Of a stretch of DNA of 44,886 nt, positions 1-6,151 are shown piece by piece. The number at the start of each line of letters is the position of its first letter. Position 1 is the first letter of the stretch. Source of the stretch: Clostridiaceae bacterium (lineage in GTDB: Bacteria > Bacillota > Clostridia > Lachnospirales > Lachnospiraceae); assembly GCA_009911305.1 (NCBI GenBank), contig QXXC01000029.1:1-44886 (forward strand), read 5' to 3'. The notes under the pieces were generated by a model. It saw only the letters and a program-made list of their open reading frames with translations, was not told where the DNA came from and made no database searches. A program made the position numbers and the translations under genes.

Positions 1-276
1 ATCCCGGATAGCAATCCGGCAAAAGAAAGGCTTGGTGAGATTATGGGCGGACAGATTTTGAAATTAAGATCGGAAGAATTGATCGAGCAGGGCATCACCC
101 AGGGCATTACCCAGGGAATCACCCAGGGCCGCGAGGAAGGCGACCTGAAGCGTGCGATGAAAACAGCATCCAATATGCTGAAACGGGGTTCATCCTTAAG
201 CGAGATTGCTGAGGTCTTGGAACTCCCTCTGGAAACGATCCATTCCTGGGCGAAGGAAGCAGGCTTATCAGTATAG
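1..276 (+). CDS. Rpn-family / PD-(D/E)XK transposase-like protein, 3' end only
   Basis: The reading frame is open from base 1, so the gene begins outside the window; only about 91 C-terminal residues are visible, ending at TAG 274-276. The visible part is a linker with three repeats of a GITQ-type tetrapeptide (near 96-128) followed by a short helical segment ending in a helix-turn-helix-like stretch (SLSEIAEVLELPLETIHSW). This tail, with Q/G-rich repeats and a small HTH-like end, is typical of recombination-promoting nuclease (Rpn) or PD-(D/E)XK family transposases, which are common in Lachnospiraceae. The nuclease core is not in view, so activity cannot be judged. The family call rests only on the tail. 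Confidence 0.6.
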   Translation: MPDSNPAKERLGEIMGGQILKLRSEELIEQGITQGITQGITQGREEGDLKRAMKTASNMLKRGSSLSEIAEVLELPLETIHSWAKEAGLSV

Positions 277-296
277 CGGCATCCATATGCTTCATG

Positions 297-380
297 ATCC
301 CGGATGGAAATCCGGCAAAAGAAAGGCTTGGTAAGATTATGGGCGGACAGATTTTAAAATTGAAGTTGGAGAGTTTATAA
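297..380 (+). pseudogene. Duplicated fragment of the Rpn-like tail
   Basis: Bases 297-371 repeat bases 1-75 with only a few changes and encode the same peptide (PDGNPAKERLGKIMGGQILK) before hitting TAA at 378-380. It has no upstream coding part and lacks the HTH-like end. It is therefore a broken direct repeat of the neighbouring gene's 3' portion, probably left by recombination between related Rpn copies. Confidence 0.6.
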
Positions 381-639
381 AGAAGATGGGCGTGCGATGG
401 AAATATATGCCCTTGTGCAAGATGCAGTATTGACACCAGAATTTGCCGCAACAAGAATAAGAGGAACAGGGTACCAGGGGGCTGGGGAGCAGGGCATGGG
501 TATGGCGGGGCTTTCCATAGATCCGGCTGGTAAATGGGAAGAGAGCCAAACTTTGGACGGTAGGGTTCTCTTCTTTTTGTATGCGTTTTGCTGTGTACAG
601 TTGCAGATACCATCATACAGGATATTCTATTATGAGCAA

Positions 640-670
640 GAAAAAGCGTGCTGTTTTTTGCCACACGCTG
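640..670 (-). terminator. Leftward intrinsic terminator
   Basis: Read on the minus strand, AGCGTG (664-669) pairs with CACGCT (645-650) and is followed by a run of five T (plus-strand A 641-645). It would stop transcripts leaving the promoter at 987-1015 in its present orientation after roughly 340 nt. Confidence 0.5.
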
Positions 671-950
671 TAAGAGTTACTACTTTCATATGGAGATTTT
701 AATTTGCGGCGATTGTGCAGTTGCCACTCCTTTTAAAATGCTGTCTAACAATATACACAGCCACTCTCATTGGGCGGAGCGCAAGCTATCTGGTCGAGAG
801 GGTGAATGCGCCCATAGGGCAGAAGAACACATTATGCAGACAACCAGAAAGGAGGGAGCAGGAGGGTGCGGTTGATCCCTTATCGGCTCGGTAAACGATC
901 CATTACGGCCTCAATGCATTTCTCCCCATCTAAACCTGACGGTTCCTGCG

Positions 951-977
951 TTTCGTGGAATACGTGATTCTAAGAAA
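951..977. repeat. Left inverted repeat of the invertible segment
   Basis: This 27-bp site is a reverse-complement copy of 1129-1155 with two mismatches. It is itself a dyad: an 11-bp arm TTTCGTGGAAT, a 5-bp core ACGTG, and an 11-bp arm ATTCTAAGAAA, with two mismatches between the arms. Two 11-bp half-sites around a short asymmetric core is the usual form of a tyrosine-recombinase crossover site. The core reads ACGTG here and CACGT at the right copy, so recombination between them would invert the DNA between. Confidence 0.8.
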
Positions 978-1128
978 TTTTTATTTATTATACTACGCTT
1001 TCCCGGTTATTTCAATGGGATTTTCTATCATTAATGTTTAAAAATATCAGTTTATATCTTTATAAAATTCTTAATTTTATTTTCTGAATCAAATTTCCAG
1101 ATTTCAAATCAAATTTTCAAGCTTCATT
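978..1128. promoter_or_regulatory. Invertible promoter segment (inverton)
   Basis: The 151 bp between the two inverted repeats is much more AT-rich than its surroundings and contains a clear promoter on the minus strand (987-1015). After inversion, coordinate x maps to 2106 minus x: the -35 would lie at 1091-1096, the -10 at 1114-1119 and the start site near 1126, giving a leader of about 70 nt before the loaP1 ATG at 1197. In the orientation given, the promoter faces away from the operon, so this DNA represents the OFF state. Only a weak rightward candidate (TTAAAA at 1038, TATAAA at 1061) remains. The dyads and promoter are seen; switching is inferred. Confidence 0.75.
987..1015 (-). promoter_or_regulatory. 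Sigma-A promoter inside the invertible segment, facing left
   Basis: On the minus strand the sequence reads TTGAAA, a 17-bp spacer, then TATAAT: five of six -35 matches, a perfect -10 and ideal spacing. On the plus strand the -10 occupies 987-992 and the -35 occupies 1010-1015. No gene lies in the direction it faces. Confidence 0.8.
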
Positions 1129-1155
1129 TTTCGTAGAATCACGTATTCTACGAAA
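1129..1155. repeat. Right inverted repeat of the invertible segment
   Basis: A perfect interrupted palindrome: arm TTTCGTAGAAT, core CACGT, arm ATTCTACGAAA. It matches the reverse complement of 951-977 at 25 of 27 positions. In the ON orientation it would be transcribed at the very 5' end of the loaP1 mRNA and could fold as a hairpin there. Confidence 0.8.
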
Positions 1156-1196
1156 TTCCCGGCCAGAAGCGGATTGGGGGAAGGGAGTGGGTTCCT

Positions 1197-1715
1197 ATGT
1201 GGTATGTGCTTCAGTGCCAGAGCGGGAAAGAAGAGACGGTTCTTCGCGCCTGCCGTAAGGCTGTGTCCCCGGAGGCGATAGAGGATGCTTTTTTGTTCCG
1301 CTGCGAACGCCTGTGGCGCTCGGACGGGGCCTGGAAGCCGGTGATCCGCACGATGTTTCCTGGCTACGTCTTTTTAGAGAGCGGCCGGCCGGAGCTTTTG
1401 TCGGCTGAGCTTGAACGATATGCGGGAGTGAACCTGTTCAGACCCATGGAGGAGCCGGGTTATCTGATTCCGGTCTATGAGGAAGAGGAAGAACGCCTGC
1501 GTGAGCTTTGCGGGGAACGGCGTATTCTTCCGATATCCTATGGCTACCGGGATCGGGAGAGCGGGCGGGATCGGTTTGTGTGCGGGCCGTTAAAGGACAG
1601 GACAGAACAGATCTTAACGATCGACTGGCACAGGCGGTTTGCCAGGCTGGAAATTCCTCTGGCGCGCAGAAGGGCTGTCATCTGGGCCGGGATTGAGGCG
1701 CAAAAATTCATATAA
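1197..1715 (+). CDS. loaP: LoaP-type NusG paralogue (processive antiterminator), copy 1
   Basis: 172 aa. The N-terminal NGN domain (about 1-110) opens with MWYVLQCQSGKEE and carries the NusG hallmark MFPGYVFLE at 53-61; a KOW-like segment follows at about 128-160 (GPLKDRTEQILTIDWHRRFA). LoaP proteins are NusG paralogues that ride on RNA polymerase and suppress termination across long biosynthetic operons, usually polysaccharide or antibiotic clusters. Placement directly ahead of an exopolysaccharide operon fits that role. The ATG at 1197 follows a purine-rich ribosome site (GGGGAAGGGAG). It is the first gene downstream of the invertible promoter, so its expression should depend on that switch. 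No terminator separates the two. Confidence 0.85.
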   Translation: MWYVLQCQSGKEETVLRACRKAVSPEAIEDAFLFRCERLWRSDGAWKPVIRTMFPGYVFLESGRPELLSAELERYAGVNLFRPMEEPGYLIPVYEEEEERLRELCGERRILPISYGYRDRESGRDRFVCGPLKDRTEQILTIDWHRRFARLEIPLARRRAVIWAGIEAQKFI

Positions 1716-1730
1716 ATGAATTGTTATGTC

Positions 1731-1759
1731 TTTAAAATGAAATAAGACTGCGAAATAAT
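1731..1759 (+). promoter_or_regulatory. Weak candidate promoter ahead of loaP2
   Basis: TTTAAA (1731-1736), 17 bp, AATAAT (1754-1759). Spacing is ideal but both hexamers are imperfect. If used, it gives a leader of about 270 nt containing the stem-loop and the terminator. Confidence 0.25.
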
Positions 1760-1873
1760 ACAGGGAAATAAGACAAGGATATGGAAACGGGCTGTACAGC
1801 TATGGAGGCATGCAGGACATCCGTATCCACATATGGAGGGAAACGTCTGCAGGCTGTCATCTTACAGTCCTGC

Positions 1874-1914
1874 ATCTCCATTTCCATGCCGGAACAGGAC
1901 GCGGAAATGGAGAT
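1874..1914 (+). promoter_or_regulatory. 12-bp stem-loop, candidate LoaP recognition hairpin
   Basis: ATCTCCATTTCC (1874-1885) is perfectly complementary to GGAAATGGAGAT (1903-1914), with a 17-nt loop. It has no U-tract, so it is not a terminator. LoaP proteins studied in Bacillus need an RNA hairpin in the 5' leader of the operons they control, and this one sits about 30 nt ahead of a terminator. That role is inferred from position and shape only. Confidence 0.4.
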
Positions 1915-1944
1915 ACACGGCCGGCAGCCACACACGTTTTCCGG

Positions 1945-1997
1945 GCAGGCTTTGGAGACGCTTTGTTCTGCAAAGATGGCGAAGCCTGCGTTTTTTT
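1945..1997 (+). terminator. Leader intrinsic terminator upstream of loaP2
   Basis: GCAGGCTTTG (1945-1954) pairs with CGAAGCCTGC (1980-1989), ten pairs with one G-U, with an inner CTTTG/CAAAG stem (1961-1965 / 1971-1975), followed by G and seven T (1991-1997). A second GCAGG at 1998-2002 could compete for CCTGC 1985-1989 and form an alternative, non-terminating fold. A strong terminator between two antiterminator genes is a natural target for processive antitermination. Confidence 0.7.
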
Positions 1998-2035
1998 GCA
2001 GGATGGCCCATTGTAAAAGGAGTGTGGGAAACGCC

Positions 2036-2776
2036 ATGTGGTATGTAATCCAGACCATGACTGGAAAAGAGGAGGAGCTGCGCCTCCAACTGGCCGCTCT
2101 TCTGGACAGGCAGCGCTTTCGCGACTGCTTTATTATCCGGGCCGAATGGCTCAAGCGCCTGGGAGGGAAATGGGAGATACAGGTGAGGTCGCTCTTCCCG
2201 GGCTATGTGTTTGTGGAGACCGGGCAGCCGGAGGAGCTGTTTCTGAAGCTGAAGGAGACGCCGAGCTATGCGAGGATTTTGGGAAACGGCAGGTATGAAT
2301 TTACGGCACTGGAGGAAGAGGAGGAACATTTTCTCAAAACCATCTGCCGGGTGGGACAGGAGAAAGATGGCTTCCAAAGAACCGAAAAGCGCTGGCTGGT
2401 AAGGCTGAGCACGGCGCGGCCGGGAAAACCAGGAGAGAGCTGGAGGATCCGGGGCCCACTGAAGGCGTTTGAGAAGCAGATAGAGAGAATCAATCTCCAT
2501 AAGCGCTATGCGGTGGTGCGGGTGACAATGGGACGCCGGGAACAGACGGTTCTGTTTGGGCTTGCAGGAGACGATACGATTGCGGATGCAGGACGCGGTG
2601 CGATTGCAGATACAGGACACGGTACGATTGCAGGCACAGGACGCGGTGCGATTGCAGCCGCAGGACACAGTGAGACTGCAGATGATACAGGAGGTACGGA
2701 TAATGGGGATCGCGCGGCGGACAGGAAAGATGCAGCCGGAGAAAAAGGATGCGCAGGATCAGGGGGATGCATATGA
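2036..2776 (+). CDS. loaP: LoaP-type NusG paralogue, copy 2, with repeat-expanded tail
   Basis: 246 aa from ATG 2036, chosen because it gives MWYVIQTMTGKEEE, matching copy 1 residue for residue at the NGN start, and lies behind AAAAGGAG. The NusG hallmark LFPGYVFVE is at 53-61 and the KOW-like part at about 139-176 (GPLKAFEKQIERINLHKRYA). The recognisable protein ends near residue 177; the remaining ~70 residues come from a 24-bp tandem repeat giving eight-residue units such as GRGAIADT, then a hydrophilic tail. Copy 1 has no such tail. The family role is processive antitermination of the downstream operon. Two tandem paralogues suggest a relay or different target terminators, which is inference. 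Confidence 0.8.
   Translation: MWYVIQTMTGKEEELRLQLAALLDRQRFRDCFIIRAEWLKRLGGKWEIQVRSLFPGYVFVETGQPEELFLKLKETPSYARILGNGRYEFTALEEEEEHFLKTICRVGQEKDGFQRTEKRWLVRLSTARPGKPGESWRIRGPLKAFEKQIERINLHKRYAVVRVTMGRREQTVLFGLAGDDTIADAGRGAIADTGHGTIAGTGRGAIAAAGHSETADDTGGTDNGDRAADRKDAAGEKGCAGSGGCI
2567..2686 (+). repeat. 24-bp tandem repeat (five units) at the 3' end of loaP2
   Basis: Units start at 2567, 2591, 2615, 2639 and 2663. Units 2-4 share the core GGACRYGGTRCGATTGCA; units 1 and 5 are diverged. The period is a multiple of three, so two forward frames stay open: GRGAIADT-type octads in the loaP2 frame and QDAVRLQI-type octads in the next frame. Copy-number change would lengthen both without shifting either. 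Confidence 0.85.
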
Positions 2777-2915
2777 AAGATGCGTCTGCTGCCACAGGCG
2801 GGTGGATATCTTTAAAAACACGGATATCGAATTCCGGGCCTTTTATGTAGAGGGGGCAGGGCAGCTCTGCTATGGCTGCTACCATGAACTGTATGCGCAG
2901 AATGCAGGCGGCTGA
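2703..2915 (+). CDS. Small zinc-ribbon protein of the loaP region
   Basis: 70 aa in the +1 frame relative to loaP2, overlapping its last 74 bases. The start at 2703 is supported by AGGAGG at 2689-2694, eight bases upstream. Two CxxC pairs (CVCC and CYGC, about 22 residues apart) with the motif YVEGAGQLCYGC between them give a treble-clef or zinc-ribbon pattern. Function is unknown; the position between an antiterminator and the polysaccharide genes suggests a regulatory or transcription-associated partner. Alternatively the frame could be a frameshifted C-terminal domain of loaP2, but the strong ribosome site argues for separate, coupled translation. Confidence 0.6.
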   Translation: MGIARRTGKMQPEKKDAQDQGDAYERCVCCHRRVDIFKNTDIEFRAFYVEGAGQLCYGCYHELYAQNAGG

Positions 2916-3045
2916 CGCGGGGACAGGACAGATGCAGCGCTGCTCATTCCGTGCCGGAGCCTTTTTCGCTATTGTTTAGACGCGCTCAGGGACATGGCAG
3001 ACCAACCTCATTCCATTTAAAATACAGATACAGGAGTTGTTACCA

Positions 3046-4515
3046 ATGAAAAATCAGGAACAGTTCAAGCGGCTCATCCGGGCTGCTTTTTGTTTTGCCC
3101 TGCTTTGGGTCCATGCCATCCTTTTCTGGTATGTCTGGAGACGGTTTTACAGTCCGCTGATGGAGACGGAGTATTGGCGGCGGGGCCATATGATGATCGT
3201 GGCCTTTTACCTGTTCTGGGCCTTTGTGCTGCCGCGGATCTACGGGGGCTGGAGAGTGGGGTATCTGCGGGTCTTTCACATCGTGTATTCCCAGGGACTG
3301 GGACTGGCGATGGCGGATCTGCTGATCTGGTGCCTGATTATCCTGCTGACCAAGCGCGTCATCCATCCGGGGCCGCTGGCGGCCATGTTTCTGGTTCAGA
3401 CAGCGGTTCTTTTCCTCTGGGGCGTCGGGTGTACCAGGTTCTACCTGTGGCTGTATCCCCCGCGGCGCGTCGTTTTGGTGTACGGAGGCCGTCCGGCGGC
3501 GGGGCTGATGAAAAAGATCAGCACGCGGGCCGACCGGTTCGTGATCGGGGAGACGGTACATATTTCGGAGGGGATGGAGCGCATCCGGGAAATCATCGGG
3601 CGCTATGAGGGGGTCGTTATCTGTGATATTCCCAGCCACGAGAGGAACGCGGTATTGAAATATTGCTATGGGAAGGGGATACGCAGCTATACAACGCCCA
3701 AGCTTTCCGACGTGCTTATCCGCAGCGCGGAGAGCCAGCACATGTTCGACACGCCGCTTTTGATGTCCAGAAATACGGGACTGACGATTGAACAGAGGGT
3801 GGTGAAGCGGGCGGCGGACGTGCTGCTATCTGCGCTCGCCCTGTTTCCCGCGCTGCCGGTGATGGGGCTTGTGGCCCTATGCATTAAGGCAGAGGACGGG
3901 GGAAGCGTGATCTATAAGCAGAGGAGGCTGACGCTGAATGGAAGGGAATTTTTTGTCTATAAGTTCCGGAGCATGCGGGAGGACGCGGAAAAGGACGGGG
4001 TGGCGAGGCTGGCCGGGGAGAGGGATGAGCGGATCACAAAGGTCGGAAGCGTGATCCGTGCCCTGCGCCTGGACGAGCTGCCGCAGCTTTTCAATATCCT
4101 GAAAGGGGACATGAGCATCGTGGGGCCGAGGCCGGAAAGGCCGGAGATCGCGGGGGAGTATGAGGCTGCGATCCCGGAATTTGCTTACCGCTTAAAGGTC
4201 AAGGCAGGGCTTACAGGGTATGCGCAGGTGTATGGGAAATATAATACGACAGCGTATGACAAGCTGAAGCTGGATCTGATGTATATCCAGAATTACAGCT
4301 TCCGGCTCGATTTTGAGATCATGCTGAAAACCGTGCAGATTTTATTTATGAAGGAGAGCACGGAAGGGGTCGGGGAAGGCGGGGCGGCGGCGCTGTGTGA
4401 AACAGCGGCATTGTATGAATCGGCAGCCCTGGATGCGGAGGACACGGTGAAGGGTAAGACAGGGGAGAATGAGAAAACGGCGGAAAAGAGGGTGAGAGGG
4501 CATGGCGCGTTTTGA
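3046..4515 (+). CDS. Polyprenyl-phosphate sugar-1-phosphate transferase (priming glycosyltransferase)
   Basis: 489 aa. The N-terminal part has several hydrophobic segments (to about residue 140), then a soluble NAD-binding-like stretch, then a bacterial sugar-transferase domain (about 254-440) with YKQRRLTLNGREFFVYKFRS, LDELPQLFNILKGDMSIVGP and PGYAQV-like KAGLTGYAQVYG. This is the WcaJ/CpsE type that moves a sugar-1-phosphate from a UDP-sugar onto undecaprenyl phosphate at the membrane, the first committed step of the repeat unit. ATG 3046 is preferred over TTG 3037 because CAGGAG lies at 3031-3036. The C-terminus has an Ala/Glu-rich low-complexity tail (AALCETAALYESAALDAE) beyond the usual domain end and overlaps the next gene by 14 bp. 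Confidence 0.88.
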   Translation: MKNQEQFKRLIRAAFCFALLWVHAILFWYVWRRFYSPLMETEYWRRGHMMIVAFYLFWAFVLPRIYGGWRVGYLRVFHIVYSQGLGLAMADLLIWCLIILLTKRVIHPGPLAAMFLVQTAVLFLWGVGCTRFYLWLYPPRRVVLVYGGRPAAGLMKKISTRADRFVIGETVHISEGMERIREIIGRYEGVVICDIPSHERNAVLKYCYGKGIRSYTTPKLSDVLIRSAESQHMFDTPLLMSRNTGLTIEQRVVKRAADVLLSALALFPALPVMGLVALCIKAEDGGSVIYKQRRLTLNGREFFVYKFRSMREDAEKDGVARLAGERDERITKVGSVIRALRLDELPQLFNILKGDMSIVGPRPERPEIAGEYEAAIPEFAYRLKVKAGLTGYAQVYGKYNTTAYDKLKLDLMYIQNYSFRLDFEIMLKTVQILFMKESTEGVGEGGAAALCETAALYESAALDAEDTVKGKTGENEKTAEKRVRGHGAF

Positions 4516-5332
4516 TACATATTCGGTTTTGATGTCTGTCTATAGCAGGGAAAAACCGCAGTATTTGAGACAGGCGATTGACAGTATGTTCAGCCAGACC
4601 ATATGTACAGATGATTTTGTGCTGGTATGCGACGGGCCTCTGACCGATGAGCTGGACGCGGTGGTGGAAGAAGCGGGGAAGCGCTGCGCGCCGGGATACT
4701 TTCGGGCGCTTCGCCTGGAACGGAATCAGGGGCTCGGGAACGCTCTGAATGCAGGGATGAACATCTGCAGGAATGAACTGATAGCGAGGATGGACAGCGA
4801 TGATATCAGTTGTGCGGATCGGTGTGAGAGGCAGCTCAGAGCTTTTGCCGGAAACCCGGATCTGGATATTGTGAGCGGCACAGTGGAGGAATTCAGGGAA
4901 ACAGAGCAGCTTGTCACCGGCAGGCGGGCGCTTCCGGCAGCGCATGAGGCAATCTGCAGGTTTTCAAGGAAGAGGAATCCCTTTAATCATCCGGCGGTTA
5001 TGTTTAAAAAATCGGCGGTCGAGGCAGCAGGCGGTTATGATGAAAGCTATCACCTGTTTGAGGATTATTATCTCTGGATCCGGATGCTGAGAAACGGGTG
5101 CCGGGGAGAAAATTTACAGGAAACGCTTCTTTACATGAGAATCAGCGAGGAGATGTACGAACGGCGCGGAGGAGCTTCTTACGGGGAAGATATGAAGCGT
5201 TTCCACAGATGGATGCGGGACGTGAAATGGGCCTCGGCAGGAGATTACATAACGGGCGTCATTCCGCATGCGCTTATCTGCAGGCTCCCGAATCATGTGA
5301 GGCGCGCGGCTTATACATACCTTCACAGATAA
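4502..5332 (+). CDS. Family 2 glycosyltransferase
   Basis: 276 aa, cytosolic GT-A fold. SVLMSVYSREKPQYLRQAID at the N-terminus is the nucleotide-binding start of GT2 enzymes; RNELIARMDSDDISCADR carries the DxD-type metal motif, and a later FEDYYLWIRML matches the conserved acceptor-side ED..LW element. It would transfer one sugar from a nucleotide donor to the growing lipid-linked repeat unit. It overlaps the priming transferase by 14 bp and is presumably translationally coupled to it. Donor and linkage cannot be read from sequence. Confidence 0.85.
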   Translation: MARFDTYSVLMSVYSREKPQYLRQAIDSMFSQTICTDDFVLVCDGPLTDELDAVVEEAGKRCAPGYFRALRLERNQGLGNALNAGMNICRNELIARMDSDDISCADRCERQLRAFAGNPDLDIVSGTVEEFRETEQLVTGRRALPAAHEAICRFSRKRNPFNHPAVMFKKSAVEAAGGYDESYHLFEDYYLWIRMLRNGCRGENLQETLLYMRISEEMYERRGGASYGEDMKRFHRWMRDVKWASAGDYITGVIPHALICRLPNHVRRAAYTYLHR

Positions 5333-5368
5333 AGGGACCGATTGAATGGCGGCCGGAAGGAGAAAGAT

Positions 5369-6151
5369 ATGGTACCTGCAAAGATCCATTATTGCTGGTT
5401 CGGGCATAACCCGCTGCCGGATGAATATAAGGCGTACATGGAGAGCTGGAAAATATACTGCCCGGATTATCCCATTACGGAATGGAATGAAACCAATTTT
5501 GATGTGACGGAAAATGCATACTGCCGGGAAGCGTATGAGGCGGGAAAATGGGCGTTTGTCTCTGACTATGCCCGGTTAAAGGTGATTTATGAGCATGGCG
5601 GTATTTACCTGGATACGGATGTGGAGCTGTTAAAGCCTCTGGAGCCGTTGCTGGGAAATGGGTGGATCGGCTTTCAGAATACGGAGCAGGCGGCCACCGG
5701 ATTGGGATTCGGCGCAGAGGCGCATAACCGGTGTGTCGGGGAGATGCTGGCAGTATATGAAAAGATACATTTCAGGAAAAAGGAGGGCAGCCTTAATTTA
5801 ACGCCTTGTCCGGTGATGAATACAGCTGCTCTCAGGCGGTGCGGCTTAAAGACAGGCAGAAAAAACTGCATGCAGATTCAGCGTTTAGATGGAATCGACG
5901 TCTATCCGAACGCTTTTTTTAATCCCATGGATATGGATACCATGAAACTTGCGGTAACAGAGGACGCGTATTCAATCCATCATTATTCCGCATCGTGGAT
6001 TACAAAACGCCGGAAGGAAATAAAGCGTATCAAGCAGCTCATTCCGGGATGCCTGCTGCGGTACCGCACAGCGGTAAAAGCGCATAAGAGTGTCTGTGAT
6101 TTTGAAAGAGAGATGGAAAAGGCGGATGATTTAGAGGGAGACAGAGGATGA
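5369..6151 (+). CDS. Family 32 (Och1-like) glycosyltransferase
   Basis: 260 aa from ATG 5369, which follows AAGGAGA at 5357-5363; the TTG at 5342 lacks such a site. It starts IPK/W-like as VPAKIHYCWFG and contains YARLKVIYEHGGIYLDTDVE, the DXD sugar-binding core of GT32 capsular glycosyltransferases, including LDTDVEL. Family members transfer galactose, mannose or related sugars in capsule and O-antigen synthesis. A C-terminal HHYSASW is also typical. Its stop overlaps the next start as ATGA. Confidence 0.85.
   Translation: MVPAKIHYCWFGHNPLPDEYKAYMESWKIYCPDYPITEWNETNFDVTENAYCREAYEAGKWAFVSDYARLKVIYEHGGIYLDTDVELLKPLEPLLGNGWIGFQNTEQAATGLGFGAEAHNRCVGEMLAVYEKIHFRKKEGSLNLTPCPVMNTAALRRCGLKTGRKNCMQIQRLDGIDVYPNAFFNPMDMDTMKLAVTEDAYSIHHYSASWITKRRKEIKRIKQLIPGCLLRYRTAVKAHKSVCDFEREMEKADDLEGDRG

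Larger units (their letters stand above)
381..1196. other. Non-coding region carrying an invertible promoter
   Basis: No ORF here has a convincing ribosome site or a recognisable protein; the open frames at 397-702 and 648-875 look fortuitous. From left to right it holds a leftward intrinsic terminator (640-670), an inverted-repeat pair (951-977 and 1129-1155) around an AT-rich 151-bp segment with a leftward promoter (987-1015), and a 41-bp leader up to the first loaP start codon. Confidence 0.7.
1716..2035. other. Structured leader between the two loaP genes
   Basis: 320 bp without a credible gene. The open frame that runs into loaP2 from 1781 lacks a ribosome site and NusG similarity before 2036. 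The stretch holds a weak promoter-like pair (1731-1759), a 12-bp stem-loop (1874-1914) and an intrinsic terminator (1945-1997) just ahead of the loaP2 ribosome site. Confidence 0.65.

Noticed and set aside
119..664. Long minus-strand frame of 181 codons opposite the Rpn remnant
   Set aside because: Pro/Ser-rich composition, no ribosome site and no family likeness; it runs across the leftward terminator at 640-670.
397..702. Plus-strand frame of 101 codons after the Rpn scrap
   Set aside because: No convincing start site, odd composition (Gly/Met then Cys/Phe-rich) and no recognisable domain.
700..950. tRNA, riboswitch or other structured RNA in the upstream region
   Set aside because: No cloverleaf, T-box or known riboswitch core could be found by eye; no tRNA or rRNA gene was seen anywhere in the window.
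1038..1066. Rightward promoter in the present orientation of the invertible segment
   Set aside because: TTAAAA-N17-TATAAA is much weaker than the leftward TTGAAA-N17-TATAAT; it might give basal expression but is not a convincing main promoter.
978..1128. Recombinase gene for the invertible segment
   Set aside because: No ORF inside the segment and no tyrosine or serine recombinase anywhere in the window; the enzyme must be encoded elsewhere.
1781..2035. N-terminal extension of loaP2
   Set aside because: The open frame continues upstream, but NusG similarity starts exactly at MWYVIQ (2036), and the extension covers the stem-loop and terminator.
2567..2686. CRISPR array
   Set aside because: The 24-bp units abut with no spacers and lie inside coding sequence; it is a minisatellite.
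2940..2995. Terminator between the zinc-ribbon gene and the priming transferase
   Set aside because: Only a four-pair GCTC/GAGC stem precedes CTTTTT; too weak to call.
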